Shown one piece after another: positions 1-6,283 of a DNA stretch of 8,177 nucleotides. Every line of letters begins with the position of its first letter. Within the stretch, counting starts at the first letter, position 1. A program made the position numbers and the translations under genes. This DNA comes from Proteobacteria bacterium UBA1148 (lineage in GTDB: Bacteria; Pseudomonadota; Gammaproteobacteria; Steroidobacterales; Rariloculaceae). The notes beneath the pieces were generated by a model, which was not told the DNA's origin, did no database searches, and saw nothing but the letters and a program-made list of their open reading frames with translations. The stretch lies in contig DBZY01000034.1 of NCBI GenBank assembly GCA_002311835.1, positions 57,787-65,963 on the forward strand, read 5' to 3'.

Positions 1-600
1 CAGCTTGTCAAGATCTGTGCGTTGCTCCACGCGTGCGCTCTCGACGTTATACGTTACGCGTCGAACGGGACTAAAGGATGCGTCGAGCTGAAGTCTGCCA
101 ATCGGGCGAGTCTCCTCATCAAACGCGGTTTGCTTTTCGGCTGGTTTATAACCACGCCCTCGAGCAACTTTCAAAAGTGCTCTGATCTCTCCAACCTTTG
201 TTAGATTAGCGATAATTAAATCTGGGTTGATGATCTCAATTCCATGACCACATATAATGTCACCCGCCGTCACAGGCCCAGGTCCTTTTTTGGAAAGCGA
301 TAGTTCAGCTTCCTCACGAGAATGCATTCGAATCGCTACTTCCTTTAAATTCAGTAGGATATCGACAACATCTTCCTGAACACCTTCAATACTAGTGTAC
401 TCGTGCAACACTCCATCAATCTCTACTTCTACAACCGCTGCGCCAGGCATGGAAGACAATAAGACCCGCCGCAACGCATTACCTAGTGTATGACCAAAAC
501 CGCGCTCGAAAGGCTCCACGGTGATTTTTGCCTGGTTCTCTTTGAGAGATTGAACTTTGACAGTTCTCGGTCTCAAGAATTCAGTTGCTGATTCTTGCAT
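1..600 (-). CDS. rpoA: RNA polymerase alpha subunit, N-terminal part (3' end outside window)
   Basis: The first 200 codons are open from an ATG at 600 to the window edge. RpoA dimerises to seed assembly of the core RNA polymerase, and its C-terminal domain contacts UP elements and activators. The visible part is the alpha N-terminal domain. It starts MQESATEFLRPR, carries the dimerisation/assembly motif ERGFGHTLGNALRR near residues 32-45 (Arg44-Arg45 retained), then DGVLHEY near 62-68 and VTAGDI near 110-115, and ends with VEQRTDLDKL at 191-200. This aligns with E. coli alpha without evident gaps. The linker and the DNA-binding C-terminal domain must lie beyond position 1. An AAGGAA ribosome site sits in the 14-nt gap after rpsD. 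Ending the alpha block is the usual place for rpoA, normally followed by rplQ, which is not visible here. Confidence 0.98.
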   Translation of the reverse strand, partial: MQESATEFLRPRTVKVQSLKENQAKITVEPFERGFGHTLGNALRRVLLSSMPGAAVVEVEIDGVLHEYTSIEGVQEDVVDILLNLKEVAIRMHSREEAELSLSKKGPGPVTAGDIICGHGIEIINPDLIIANLTKVGEIRALLKVARGRGYKPAEKQTAFDEETRPIGRLQLDASFSPVRRVTYNVESARVEQRTDLDKL

Positions 601-614
601 CTGGGGTTCCTTTA

Positions 615-1235
615 TTACTTAGAATACAACTCAACTACCAGATTCTCGTTAATATCGGGAAGTATTTCTTCCCTCTCTGGTAACGCCTTTAGTACCCCCT
701 CCATTTTTTTGTCATCAACGTCGACCCAGTCAGGCATGCCCATCTGAGTCGCAATATCTAATGCAGTCTTAATACGAGCTTGCTCCTTCGCGCGCTCGCG
801 AATAGCCACTTTATCACCCGCTTTGATTTGAAAAGACGGAATGTTAACGATCCTCTCGTTAACTACTATACCTTTATGGCTCACTAACTGCCGAGCTTCG
901 GCTCGGGTTGAAGCAAAACCCATCCGGTACACCACATTATCTAAGCGAGCCTCCAACATACGTAGCAGATTCTCTCCAGTAGAGCCTTTACCTCGGGCTG
1001 CACGTTTATAATAGTTTCTGAACTGACGTTCTAATACGCCGTACATACGTCTCAATTTCTGCTTCTCACGTAGCTGCGTGCCGTAGTTCGACATACGGGG
1101 GCGTCGCTTTCCAGGCCCTCCAGGCGGCACTTCTAGCTTGCACTTTGCCTCGAGGGGCCTGACCCCGCTCTTCAAGAACAGATCCGTGCCCTCTCGACGG
1201 GCTAGTTTGCAGGTAGGTCCTCTATATCTCGCCAT
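615..1235 (-). CDS. rpsD: 30S ribosomal protein S4 (uS4)
   Basis: This 206-residue protein matches the E. coli S4 length. S4 is a primary 16S rRNA binder that nucleates assembly of the 30S body and helps guard decoding accuracy at the interface with S5. It begins MARYRGPTCKLARREGTDLFLKS. Residues 44-80 form the basic stretch with RMSNYGTQLREKQKLRRMYG, and residues 96-160 are the S4 RNA-binding domain (ARLDNVVYRMGFASTRAEARQLVSHKG). The C-terminal NENLVVELYSK is typical. Only Cys9 and Cys32 are present, so this is the zinc-free form. The start at 1235 was chosen because homology begins there; the frame stays open for 23 more codons upstream, but they lie partly inside rpsK and look unrelated. 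In E. coli S4 represses the alpha operon; see the finding on the rpmJ-rpsM junction. Confidence 0.98.
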   Translation of the reverse strand: MARYRGPTCKLARREGTDLFLKSGVRPLEAKCKLEVPPGGPGKRRPRMSNYGTQLREKQKLRRMYGVLERQFRNYYKRAARGKGSTGENLLRMLEARLDNVVYRMGFASTRAEARQLVSHKGIVVNERIVNIPSFQIKAGDKVAIRERAKEQARIKTALDIATQMGMPDWVDVDDKKMEGVLKALPEREEILPDINENLVVELYSK

Positions 1236-1245
1236 TGCTATTATT

Positions 1246-1248
1246 TCC
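1246..1248 (-). promoter_or_regulatory. Weak ribosome binding site supporting the rpsD start at 1235
   Basis: In the 34-nt rpsK-rpsD gap the coding strand reads CGGAAATAATAGCA before the ATG. GGA is the only Shine-Dalgarno-like core and lies 10 nt from the start codon, which is rather far. It supports 1235 rather than the upstream ATG at 1304. Confidence 0.5.
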
Positions 1249-1269
1249 GATGCTATTACTCTGAGCCAA

Positions 1270-1656
1270 TTACACTCGTCGCCGCTTAGGCGGTCGACAG
1301 CCATTGTGTGGGATGGGTGTTACATCTTCGATCTGCGTGATCCTAAATCCGACTGCATTAAGCGCGCGAACTGCAGATTCGCGTCCTGGTCCAGGCCCTT
1401 TTATGCGAACCTCTACATTCTTCACGCCATAATCCTTAGCGGCAGTACCCGCTTTTTCGGCGGCTACCTGTGCCGCGAACGGCGTACTTTTTCTGGAACC
1501 CCTGAAGCCACATCCACCTGATGTCGCCCACGAAAGCGTGTTACCTTGCCGATCAGTAATGGTAATGATCGTGTTATTGAATGATGCATGGACGTGCGCT
1601 ACGGCATCTATCACCGCCCGCTTGGTCTTCTTCTTGGCTTTAGTAGGTTGCGCCAT
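1270..1656 (-). CDS. rpsK: 30S ribosomal protein S11 (uS11)
   Basis: This 128-residue protein belongs to the uS11 family (E. coli 129). S11 lies on the 30S platform, contacts S6/S18 and 16S rRNA, and helps shape the E-site region. Recognisable blocks are HVHASFNNTIITITDRQGN (21-39), GFRGSRKSTPFAAQVAAEKAG (50-70), KGPGPGRESAVRALN (86-100) and the terminal TPIPHNGCRPPKRRRV. The Asn118-Gly119 pair corresponds to the site that is converted to isoaspartate in E. coli S11. Residue 49 is Cys in TSGGCGFRG, where E. coli has Ser. The start is 4 nt after the rpsM stop, with an AAGGAAAT ribosome site lying inside the end of rpsM, so the two genes are probably translationally coupled. Confidence 0.98.
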   Translation of the reverse strand: MAQPTKAKKKTKRAVIDAVAHVHASFNNTIITITDRQGNTLSWATSGGCGFRGSRKSTPFAAQVAAEKAGTAAKDYGVKNVEVRIKGPGPGRESAVRALNAVGFRITQIEDVTPIPHNGCRPPKRRRV

Positions 1657-1660
1657 AAAT

Positions 1661-2017
1661 TTATTTCCTTATGGGTCGACGCGGACCCTTTCTCGTCCGG
1701 GCGTTGGTTCTAGTTCGCTGACCGTTTACCGGCAACCCTCGACGATGTCGAATCCCTCTATAAGAACCCAAATCCATGAGTCGTTTGATGTTCATTGCGG
1801 TCTCTCTGCGTAGATCACCTTCAACCGTAATCTTTCCGATCACATCGCGAAGCTTTGCAATTTCTGGCTCACTCAAATCCTTTACAGGAATTGTAGGATC
1901 GATTTCTGCGACCTGACAAGCCATACGAGCCCTGCTGCAACCAACTCCAAAAATGTGTGTCAACGAGATGCCAACGTGCTTGTTGTCAGGGATATTGATA
2001 CCAGCAATACGTGCCAT
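1661..2017 (-). CDS. rpsM: 30S ribosomal protein S13 (uS13)
   Basis: This 118-residue protein has the usual uS13 length. S13 sits in the 30S head, makes intersubunit bridges with 23S rRNA and L5, and reaches the P-site tRNA with its basic tail. It starts MARIAGINIPDNKHVGISLT, continues with IFGVGCSRARMACQ (23-36), a helix-two-turns-helix region over residues 37-75, and the rRNA-binding motif GSYRGIRHRRGLPVNGQRTRTNARTRKGP, ending PRRPIRK. It opens the alpha block (S13, S11, S4, alpha). A GGAG ribosome site at 2024-2027 lies 6 nt before the ATG, directly after the rpmJ stop. The gap to rpmJ is only 10 nt, which leaves no room for a separate leader of the E. coli type. Confidence 0.98.
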   Translation of the reverse strand: MARIAGINIPDNKHVGISLTHIFGVGCSRARMACQVAEIDPTIPVKDLSEPEIAKLRDVIGKITVEGDLRRETAMNIKRLMDLGSYRGIRHRRGLPVNGQRTRTNARTRKGPRRPIRK

Positions 2018-2027
2018 AACTTACTCC

Positions 2028-2141
2028 TCAGCCCTGCCGCTGCTTGTGTCTTGGATCAGAGCAAATCACTCTGACCACTCCCTTACGACGCACTATTTTA
2101 CAGTTGCGACAGATTTTTTTTACTGATGCTCTCACTTTCAT
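2028..2141 (-). CDS. rpmJ: 50S ribosomal protein L36 (bL36)
   Basis: This 37-residue gene lies between secY and rpsM. It reads MKVRASVKKICRNCKIVRRK, then GVVRVICSDPRHKQRQG, and ends in TGA. Cys11, Cys14, Cys27 and His32 form the C-x2-C...C...H zinc ribbon of the zinc-bearing L36 class. L36 binds 23S rRNA and finishes the 50S subunit below the L7/L12 stalk base. The chain is one residue shorter than E. coli L36 because the region before the histidine is SDPRH rather than SAEPKH. A TTGGAGC ribosome site lies in the 18-nt gap after secY. The direct secY-rpmJ order, with no infA, is the gammaproteobacterial pattern. Confidence 0.97.
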   Translation of the reverse strand: MKVRASVKKICRNCKIVRRKGVVRVICSDPRHKQRQG

Positions 2142-2159
2142 GTTTAGCTCCAAGCAAGC

Positions 2160-3491
2160 CTAACTTCTTCCGGTTCCACGTAAATTTGCCTTTTTTAATA
2201 ATCCTTCATATTGATGGCTCATCATATGTGCCTGCATCTGAGACATAAAATCCATAGTTACGACAACGATGATAAGCAGAGATGTTCCGCCAAAATAGAA
2301 AGGTACATTGAATCTTAGAATCATTAATTCCGGCAAGAGACAGACGCCCGTAATGTATATTGCTCCCCAGAATGTTAAACGGGTCAAAACTTTATCAATA
2401 TACTCGGCCGTTTGCTGTCCAGGCCGAATCCCAGGAATAAAAGCACCGGAACGTTTCAAGTTATCTGCAGTCTCCTTTGCATTAAATACGAGCGCCGTGT
2501 AGAAAAAACAGAAAAAGATAATCAGTGCAGCATACATCAGAATATAAATCGGTTGGCCAGGTGAGAGGCTTGCTGCAACTCGCTGCAACCAAGATACAGC
2601 CTGACTTGTACCAAACCAACTTGCTATAGTTGCTGGGAACAGAATCAGACTAGAAGCAAAGATTGGGGGTATGACGCCCGACATATTGATCTTAAATGGC
2701 AAGTGTGACGTTTGTCCCGCATATAGCCTGCGCCCCTGTTGTCGCTTAGCGTAATTAACCGTTATCCGTCGCTGCGCACGCTCCATAAATACGACGAACC
2801 CTATTACACCTAGTATGAGGATACCCATAATGAACGGCAGGGCAGGGTTCATGCCTCCAGTATTAACTAACTCCAGCGTGCCACCGATCGCAGACGGAAG
2901 TCCGGATACAATGCTGGCCAATATAATCATTGATATACCGTTACCAATACCGCGCTCCGTGATCTGCTCTCCCAACCACATCAAGAACATAGTTCCGGTT
3001 ACGAGAGTTACTGAAGCCGTGAAAACAAACGAGGGTCCTGGGCTGACAACCACGCCCTGGTTCTGTAGAGCGGTTGTGGCTGCCGTTGCCTGAAACGTAC
3101 ACAATAATACGGTTCCGTAACGTGTGTACTGCGTAATTTTTCGACGACCCGCTTCTCCTTCCTTACGTAGCTGCCCAAGTGAAGGTATAACATGGGTCGC
3201 CATCTGCATGATGATCGAGGCAGAAATATAGGGCATGATGCCAAGCGCAAAAATCGATAGTCGTTGCAGCGCCCCCCCGGAAAACATGTTGAACATGCTT
3301 AGAATCGTCCCTGATTGCGCCTCGAAAAACTGCTCGAGCGCGAATGGATCGATCCCTGGCACTGGAATAAAGGTTCCAACACGATAAATAACCAACGCCC
3401 CGACTAAAAAGAACAGGCGCTGACGCACCTCGGAGAAGCGGGTTGCCTCTCCAAGCACTGATGCTGAAACTGATGAACCTCCTCTTACCAT
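2160..3491 (-). CDS. secY: Protein translocase channel subunit SecY
   Basis: This 443-residue inner-membrane protein equals E. coli SecY in length. With SecE and SecG it forms the channel that exports unfolded proteins and inserts membrane proteins. About ten hydrophobic segments are visible: near 25-45, 75-98, 125-142, 155-174, 184-202, 218-236, 272-292, 315-336, 373-391 and 398-415. The plug region follows TM1 (NMFSGGALQRLSIFALG, 68-84). Cytosolic loop 2-3 has LRKEGEAGRRKITQYTRYG. GEQITERGIGNGIS lies at 174-187. The cytosolic loop with AKETADNLKRSGAFIPGIRP (338-357) carries Arg356, the counterpart of E. coli Arg357 needed for SecA-driven export. The ATG at 3491 follows the rplO stop by 1 nt and has a GGA ribosome site; the earlier in-frame ATG at 3539 lies inside rplO. 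Confidence 0.98.
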   Translation of the reverse strand: MVRGGSSVSASVLGEATRFSEVRQRLFFLVGALVIYRVGTFIPVPGIDPFALEQFFEAQSGTILSMFNMFSGGALQRLSIFALGIMPYISASIIMQMATHVIPSLGQLRKEGEAGRRKITQYTRYGTVLLCTFQATAATTALQNQGVVVSPGPSFVFTASVTLVTGTMFLMWLGEQITERGIGNGISMIILASIVSGLPSAIGGTLELVNTGGMNPALPFIMGILILGVIGFVVFMERAQRRITVNYAKRQQGRRLYAGQTSHLPFKINMSGVIPPIFASSLILFPATIASWFGTSQAVSWLQRVAASLSPGQPIYILMYAALIIFFCFFYTALVFNAKETADNLKRSGAFIPGIRPGQQTAEYIDKVLTRLTFWGAIYITGVCLLPELMILRFNVPFYFGGTSLLIIVVVTMDFMSQMQAHMMSHQYEGLLKKANLRGTGRS

Positions 3492-3492
3492 A

Positions 3493-3927
3493 CTACGATT
3501 CCACGCTACCGCCAGCCGCCTCAATCGCTTTGCGGGCACCAGGGGTAACAGCTAGCCCAACCACTTTGACGGGCTTCTCGATCTTGCCCGATGCAATGAC
3601 TTTTGCGCGCTGAGTCTCCTTAGGTACTAAGTTCTTAGCCTTTAAAGCAGTCAAATCAACCACATCCCCCTCTATCAATTCCAACTCGTGCAGCCGCACT
3701 TCCACACGCAGCTTGCCTCGCATTGAGTAAAATCCGACCTTCGGGAGACGCCTCTGGAGAGGCATCTGTCCGCCCTCAAATCCGACCTTGTGATAACCGC
3801 CTGAACGAGACCGCTGGCCGTTCATCCCTCTACCGCCAGTTTTCCCCTGACCAGCCGAGATTCCTCGTCCTATGCGTTTACCGGATTTTCGAGAGCCTCG
3901 TGCAGGTTTTAAAGAATTCAAGTACAT
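3493..3927 (-). CDS. rplO: 50S ribosomal protein L15 (uL15)
   Basis: This 144-residue protein has the same length as E. coli L15. L15 is a late-assembly 50S protein whose long basic N-terminal arm penetrates 23S rRNA. The arm begins MYLNSLKPARGSRKSGKRIGRG, followed by GKTGGRGMNGQRSRSGG (28-44) and GFEGGQMPLQRRLPKVGF. The globular C-terminal half ends TPGARKAIEAAGGSVES, the L15 signature. An oddity is Met35-Asn36 in the arm, where E. coli has His-Lys (GRGHKGQ). The ATG directly follows the rpmD stop (TAGATG), and its stop is 1 nt before the secY ATG, so translation through rpmD, rplO and secY is probably coupled. Confidence 0.97.
   Translation of the reverse strand: MYLNSLKPARGSRKSGKRIGRGISAGQGKTGGRGMNGQRSRSGGYHKVGFEGGQMPLQRRLPKVGFYSMRGKLRVEVRLHELELIEGDVVDLTALKAKNLVPKETQRAKVIASGKIEKPVKVVGLAVTPGARKAIEAAGGSVES
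3500..3502 (-). promoter_or_regulatory. Ribosome binding site deciding the secY start
   Basis: Coding-strand GTGGAATCGTAGTATG has a GGA core 8 nt before the ATG at 3491, inside the last codons of rplO. Together with the family length of 443 residues this favours 3491 over the ATG at 3539. Confidence 0.6.
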
Positions 3928-4119
3928 CTACCCTTCCTCGATCTGCAGCAAATAAGCGATCTTATTAATCATTCCTCGATTCTGCGGGGTATCGATGACC
4001 TCCACCGTTTGATGGCGCCGACGTAACCCGAGCCCTCTCACACACTCTGCATGCCCGGGCTTTCGTCCGTACAAGCTCTTCAACAACGTAACCTTTAACT
4101 TTGTCTTAGCCTTTACCAT
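3928..4119 (-). CDS. rpmD: 50S ribosomal protein L30 (uL30)
   Basis: This 63-residue protein is slightly longer than E. coli L30 (59), owing to extra N-terminal residues (MVKAKTKLKVTLLKS) and a final Gly. L30 is a small ferredoxin-like-fold protein on the solvent side of the 50S subunit that binds 23S rRNA. The signature is LGLRRRHQTVEVIDTPQNRG (30-49), followed by MINKIAYLLQIEE, matching LGLRR...DTPAIRGMIN...VEE of E. coli. A GAGGTT ribosome site overlaps the rpsE stop, with a 7-nt gap. The stop codon abuts the rplO start. The position between S5 and L15 is the standard one in the spc operon. Confidence 0.96.
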   Translation of the reverse strand: MVKAKTKLKVTLLKSLYGRKPGHAECVRGLGLRRRHQTVEVIDTPQNRGMINKIAYLLQIEEG

Positions 4120-4126
4120 CTGAACC

Positions 4127-4615
4127 TCAACTAAGGATCTCTTCCACGGACTTGCCCCGCTTCGCGGCTATCTCTTGCGGGGAACGCATTTGCACTAATG
4201 CAGCTACGGTCGCCCGAACCACATTTATTGGATTCCGAGAACCGTAGCTCTTCGCCAATACATTACGGATACCCGCACACTCGAATACAGCGCGCATTGC
4301 AGCGCCGGCAATGATTCCCGTGCCTTCTGATGCTGGTTGCATGAACACTCGTGTAGCCCCGTGGCGCCCACGGAGTTCATATTGCAAAGTCTCATCCTTT
4401 AAATGAATGGAGTTGAGATTTTTCTTTGCAATCTGCATCGCCTTTTGAATAGCCAACGGAAGCTCTCGAGCTTTCCCATATCCATAACCCACACGCCCGC
4501 CCCCATCGCCTACGACACTCAGAGCCGTAAAACCAAATTGACGTCCGCCCTTAACCACCTTTGAAACGCGATTAACGTAGACTAGTTTCTCTTGAAGTTC
4601 TTCTGTGTTTGCCAT
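4127..4615 (-). CDS. rpsE: 30S ribosomal protein S5 (uS5)
   Basis: This 162-residue protein is close to the E. coli length (167). S5 binds 16S rRNA near the decoding centre, contacts S4 and S8, and affects fidelity and spectinomycin sensitivity. The N-terminal double-stranded-RNA-binding-like domain covers about residues 10-75: LVYVNRVSKVVKGGRQFGFT, then ALSVVGDGGGRVGYGYGKA. The C-terminal domain covers about 85-150, with PASEGTGIIAGAAMRAVFE and AGIRNVLAKSYGSRNPINVV. The spectinomycin-associated loop near VVKGGR shows no unusual residue. It ends RGKSVEEILS. A TTGGAA ribosome site lies in the 14-nt gap after rplR. The frame is intact and the context is canonical. Confidence 0.98.
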   Translation of the reverse strand: MANTEELQEKLVYVNRVSKVVKGGRQFGFTALSVVGDGGGRVGYGYGKARELPLAIQKAMQIAKKNLNSIHLKDETLQYELRGRHGATRVFMQPASEGTGIIAGAAMRAVFECAGIRNVLAKSYGSRNPINVVRATVAALVQMRSPQEIAAKRGKSVEEILS

Positions 4616-4629
4616 TCAATTATTCCAAG

Positions 4630-4983
4630 CTAGAAGCCTAAACCCGCCTCTCGAGCTGCATCTGCCAGTGCTTTAATACGTCCGTGATAGTTAAATCCCG
4701 ACCTGTCAAAAGCAACACGTTCTACCCCTTGCGCTTTAGCGCGCTCCGCTATCAACTTACCGACGGCTGCAGCAGCATCCTTATTACCTGTGCTCTTCAA
4801 AACTTTTCGTAAGTCCTTAGAGAGGGTTGACGCACTCGTAATAACATGATCACCATCAGGCGAGATGACCTGAGCATAGATATGCCTAGGGGTACGGTGA
4901 ACGCAAAGGCGAATGGCCTCTAGCCGCCGAATTTTTGCCCTAGTACGTCGTGCGCGACGCTGACGTCTTTCTTTCTTCTCCAT
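4630..4983 (-). CDS. rplR: 50S ribosomal protein L18 (uL18)
   Basis: This 117-residue protein equals E. coli L18 in length. L18 binds 5S rRNA and, with L5 and L25, anchors it in the central protuberance of the 50S subunit. The basic N-terminus (MEKKERRQRRARRTRAKIRR) is the 5S-binding tail. The conserved body has RLCVHRTPRHIYAQVISPDG (25-44), TGNKDAAAAVGKLIAERA (65-82) and the terminal FDRSGFNYHGRIKALADAAR followed by EAGLGF, which is highly diagnostic. The start is 7 nt after the rplF stop, with an AGGTGA ribosome site that overlaps that TAG. Confidence 0.98.
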   Translation of the reverse strand: MEKKERRQRRARRTRAKIRRLEAIRLCVHRTPRHIYAQVISPDGDHVITSASTLSKDLRKVLKSTGNKDAAAAVGKLIAERAKAQGVERVAFDRSGFNYHGRIKALADAAREAGLGF

Positions 4984-4990
4984 CTCTCAC

Positions 4991-5527
4991 CTACGCTTGT
5001 TTCTTAGCTTCCTTCAATCTAATCCGTTCATCCGAATACCGAATGCCTTTCCCCTTGTAGGGTTCCGGTGGTCTAAATTTACGTAGCTCCGCCGCTACTT
5101 GACCAACTCTCTGAAGGTCAATGCCCTTAATCAAAATCTCTGTCTGGCTCGGAGTCTCTACCGTAATGCCCTCAGGCACATCGTAATTAACCGGATGTGA
5201 AAAACCTAGTGTTAAATTTATCTTTTGTCCCTGTGCTTTAGCCCTGTACCCTATCCCGACGAGCTCTAACTTCCGTTCAAATCCTGAACTTACACCAGTA
5301 ACCATGTTGTTAATAAGCGAGCGCGTGGTACCAGCCATCGCTCTTGCAAAGCGACTCCCTGACCGTGCTGTAACGGTAAGTGCTGTGTTTTCATTCTTCA
5401 CCTCTACCTCGGAATGACACTCCAACGATAAGGTGCCCTTAGGCCCTTTCACCGTCAGAGAGTTGCCCTTGAGAGCAGCTTCAACACCGCTTATCAGCGG
5501 GACAGGAAGTTTTGCGACTCTAGACAT
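4991..5527 (-). CDS. rplF: 50S ribosomal protein L6 (uL6)
   Basis: This 178-residue protein is one residue longer than the E. coli form. L6 lies near the sarcin-ricin loop and the stalk base of the 50S subunit, contacting 23S rRNA by its C-terminal domain. Two L6-fold repeats are seen: the first at about 10-82 (LTVKGPKGTLSL, then AGTTRSLINNMVTGVSSGF), the second at about 90-170 (LVGIGYRAKAQGQKINLTLG, GFSHPVNYDVPEGI). The C-terminal signature FRPPEPYKGKGIRYSDERIR (151-170) is diagnostic. The ribosome site is a GAGAG sequence in the 14-nt gap after rpsH. No anomaly was seen. Confidence 0.98.
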   Translation of the reverse strand: MSRVAKLPVPLISGVEAALKGNSLTVKGPKGTLSLECHSEVEVKNENTALTVTARSGSRFARAMAGTTRSLINNMVTGVSSGFERKLELVGIGYRAKAQGQKINLTLGFSHPVNYDVPEGITVETPSQTEILIKGIDLQRVGQVAAELRKFRPPEPYKGKGIRYSDERIRLKEAKKQA

Positions 5528-5541
5528 GATCTCTCATATCC

Positions 5542-5940
5542 TTAAGACACAAGACAGAGAACTTCTCCGCCATACCCTCGAACTCGAGCTTGACGGCCTG
5601 TCATTACCCCATTTGATGTCGACACGATTGCTATACCCAATCCCCCCCGAACCATAGGGATCTTCTTGCTGTTAGAAAAAAAACGTAACCCAGGTCTACT
5701 CACTCTTTCAATTTTCTCAATGACTGGCTCGCCTTCGTAATATTTCAATATGATTGTCATCGTACGCTTGACATCCCCTTCATCATCCGCGGAGACGCCT
5801 GCCAGATAACCCTCTTCCGCTAAAACTTTAGCGATAGATAACTTTAGCTTCGAAGCAGGCATCGAAACAGAAACCTTCTTTGCCTTTTGGCCATTTCTAA
5901 TGCGGGTTAACATATCCGCTATAGGATCAGTCATACTCAT
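5542..5940 (-). CDS. rpsH: 30S ribosomal protein S8 (uS8)
   Basis: This 132-residue protein compares with 130 in E. coli. S8 is a primary binder of 16S helix 21 and, in E. coli, the translational repressor of the spc operon through a helix-21 mimic near the rplE start. It begins MSMTDPIADMLTRIRNGQ, has MPASKLKLSIAKVLAEEGY (27-45), KYYEGEPVIEKIERVSRPGL, and the RNA-binding C-terminal part GLGIAIVSTSNGVMTGRQAR (100-119), ending GGEVLCLVS. The STSNGVMT motif matches the family's S-T-S-x-G-V-M-T. An AGGA ribosome site lies 6 nt before the ATG. The coding strand holds a run of eight T at 5676-5683 (Arg-Phe-Phe-Ser). Confidence 0.98.
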   Translation of the reverse strand: MSMTDPIADMLTRIRNGQKAKKVSVSMPASKLKLSIAKVLAEEGYLAGVSADDEGDVKRTMTIILKYYEGEPVIEKIERVSRPGLRFFSNSKKIPMVRGGLGIAIVSTSNGVMTGRQARVRGYGGEVLCLVS

Positions 5941-5955
5941 AAGGGATCCTTTAAA

Positions 5956-6261
5956 TCACCAACTCGCTTTGGAGAGCCCAGGTATCTCGCCGCGCATTGT
6001 CGCCTCCCGGAGCATATTTCTTGACAGCCCAAACTTACGATAGAAACCTTTAGGCCTACCAGAAATCGCACATCGGTTTCTCATTCTGACGGGGCTCGCA
6101 TTACGAGGGAGCGCCTGGAGTCTTAACTGTGCCGCATGACGCTCATCATCTGAAGATTTTGGATCACGTATAACTCGCCTGTAGTCAGCACGCTTAGCAG
6201 CAAACCGCTTCACAGTTGCAGCACGCTTCTTTTCCCGAGCAATCATAGATTTTTTTGCCAT
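5956..6261 (-). CDS. rpsN: 30S ribosomal protein S14 (uS14), zinc-free form
   Basis: This 101-residue protein equals E. coli S14. S14 helps assemble the 30S head beside S3, S10 and S13. It starts MAKKSMIAREKKRAATVKRF, and its C-terminal half reads LPRNASPVRMRNRCAISGRP, KGFYRKFGLSRNMLREATMR, GEIPGLSKASW. Only one cysteine remains where the zinc-bearing class has two CxxC pairs, so this is the C-minus, zinc-independent long form. The start at 6261 was chosen over the in-frame ATG at 6336, because homology begins at MAKKSM, a GAGAG ribosome site precedes it, and the extra 25 codons lie largely inside rplE. The gap after rplE is 22 nt. Confidence 0.98.
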   Translation of the reverse strand: MAKKSMIAREKKRAATVKRFAAKRADYRRVIRDPKSSDDERHAAQLRLQALPRNASPVRMRNRCAISGRPKGFYRKFGLSRNMLREATMRGEIPGLSKASW

Positions 6262-6269
6262 TTTATAGT

Positions 6270-6274
6270 CTCTC
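6270..6274 (-). promoter_or_regulatory. Ribosome binding site deciding the rpsN start
   Basis: Coding-strand GAGAG lies 8 nt before the ATG at 6261 in the 22-nt rplE-rpsN gap. Similar GAGAG cores precede rplF and rplR, so this looks like a usual ribosome site in this genome. It supports the 101-residue S14. Confidence 0.6.
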
Positions 6275-6283
6275 GTTATTCTC

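Noticed and set aside
22..204. Plus-strand ORF of 60 codons
   Set aside because: Antisense to the conserved rpoA coding sequence; no family resemblance.
1236..1304. N-terminal extension of S4
   Set aside because: 23 in-frame codons overlap the end of rpsK and do not resemble S4; the family starts at MARYRGP.
1138..1521. Plus-strand ORF of 127 codons
   Set aside because: Antisense to rpsD and rpsK, both intact and conserved; a shadow frame.
2111..2120. T-rich run that might be a terminator
   Set aside because: On the coding strand it is an A-rich run of Lys codons in rpmJ, with no adjoining GC-rich stem.
3008..3250. Minus-strand ORF of 80 codons inside secY
   Set aside because: Out-of-frame overlap in a region where secY itself is conserved (plug and loop 2-3).
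3492..3539. N-terminal extension of SecY
   Set aside because: The codons lie inside rplO; starting at 3491 gives 443 residues and has a ribosome site.
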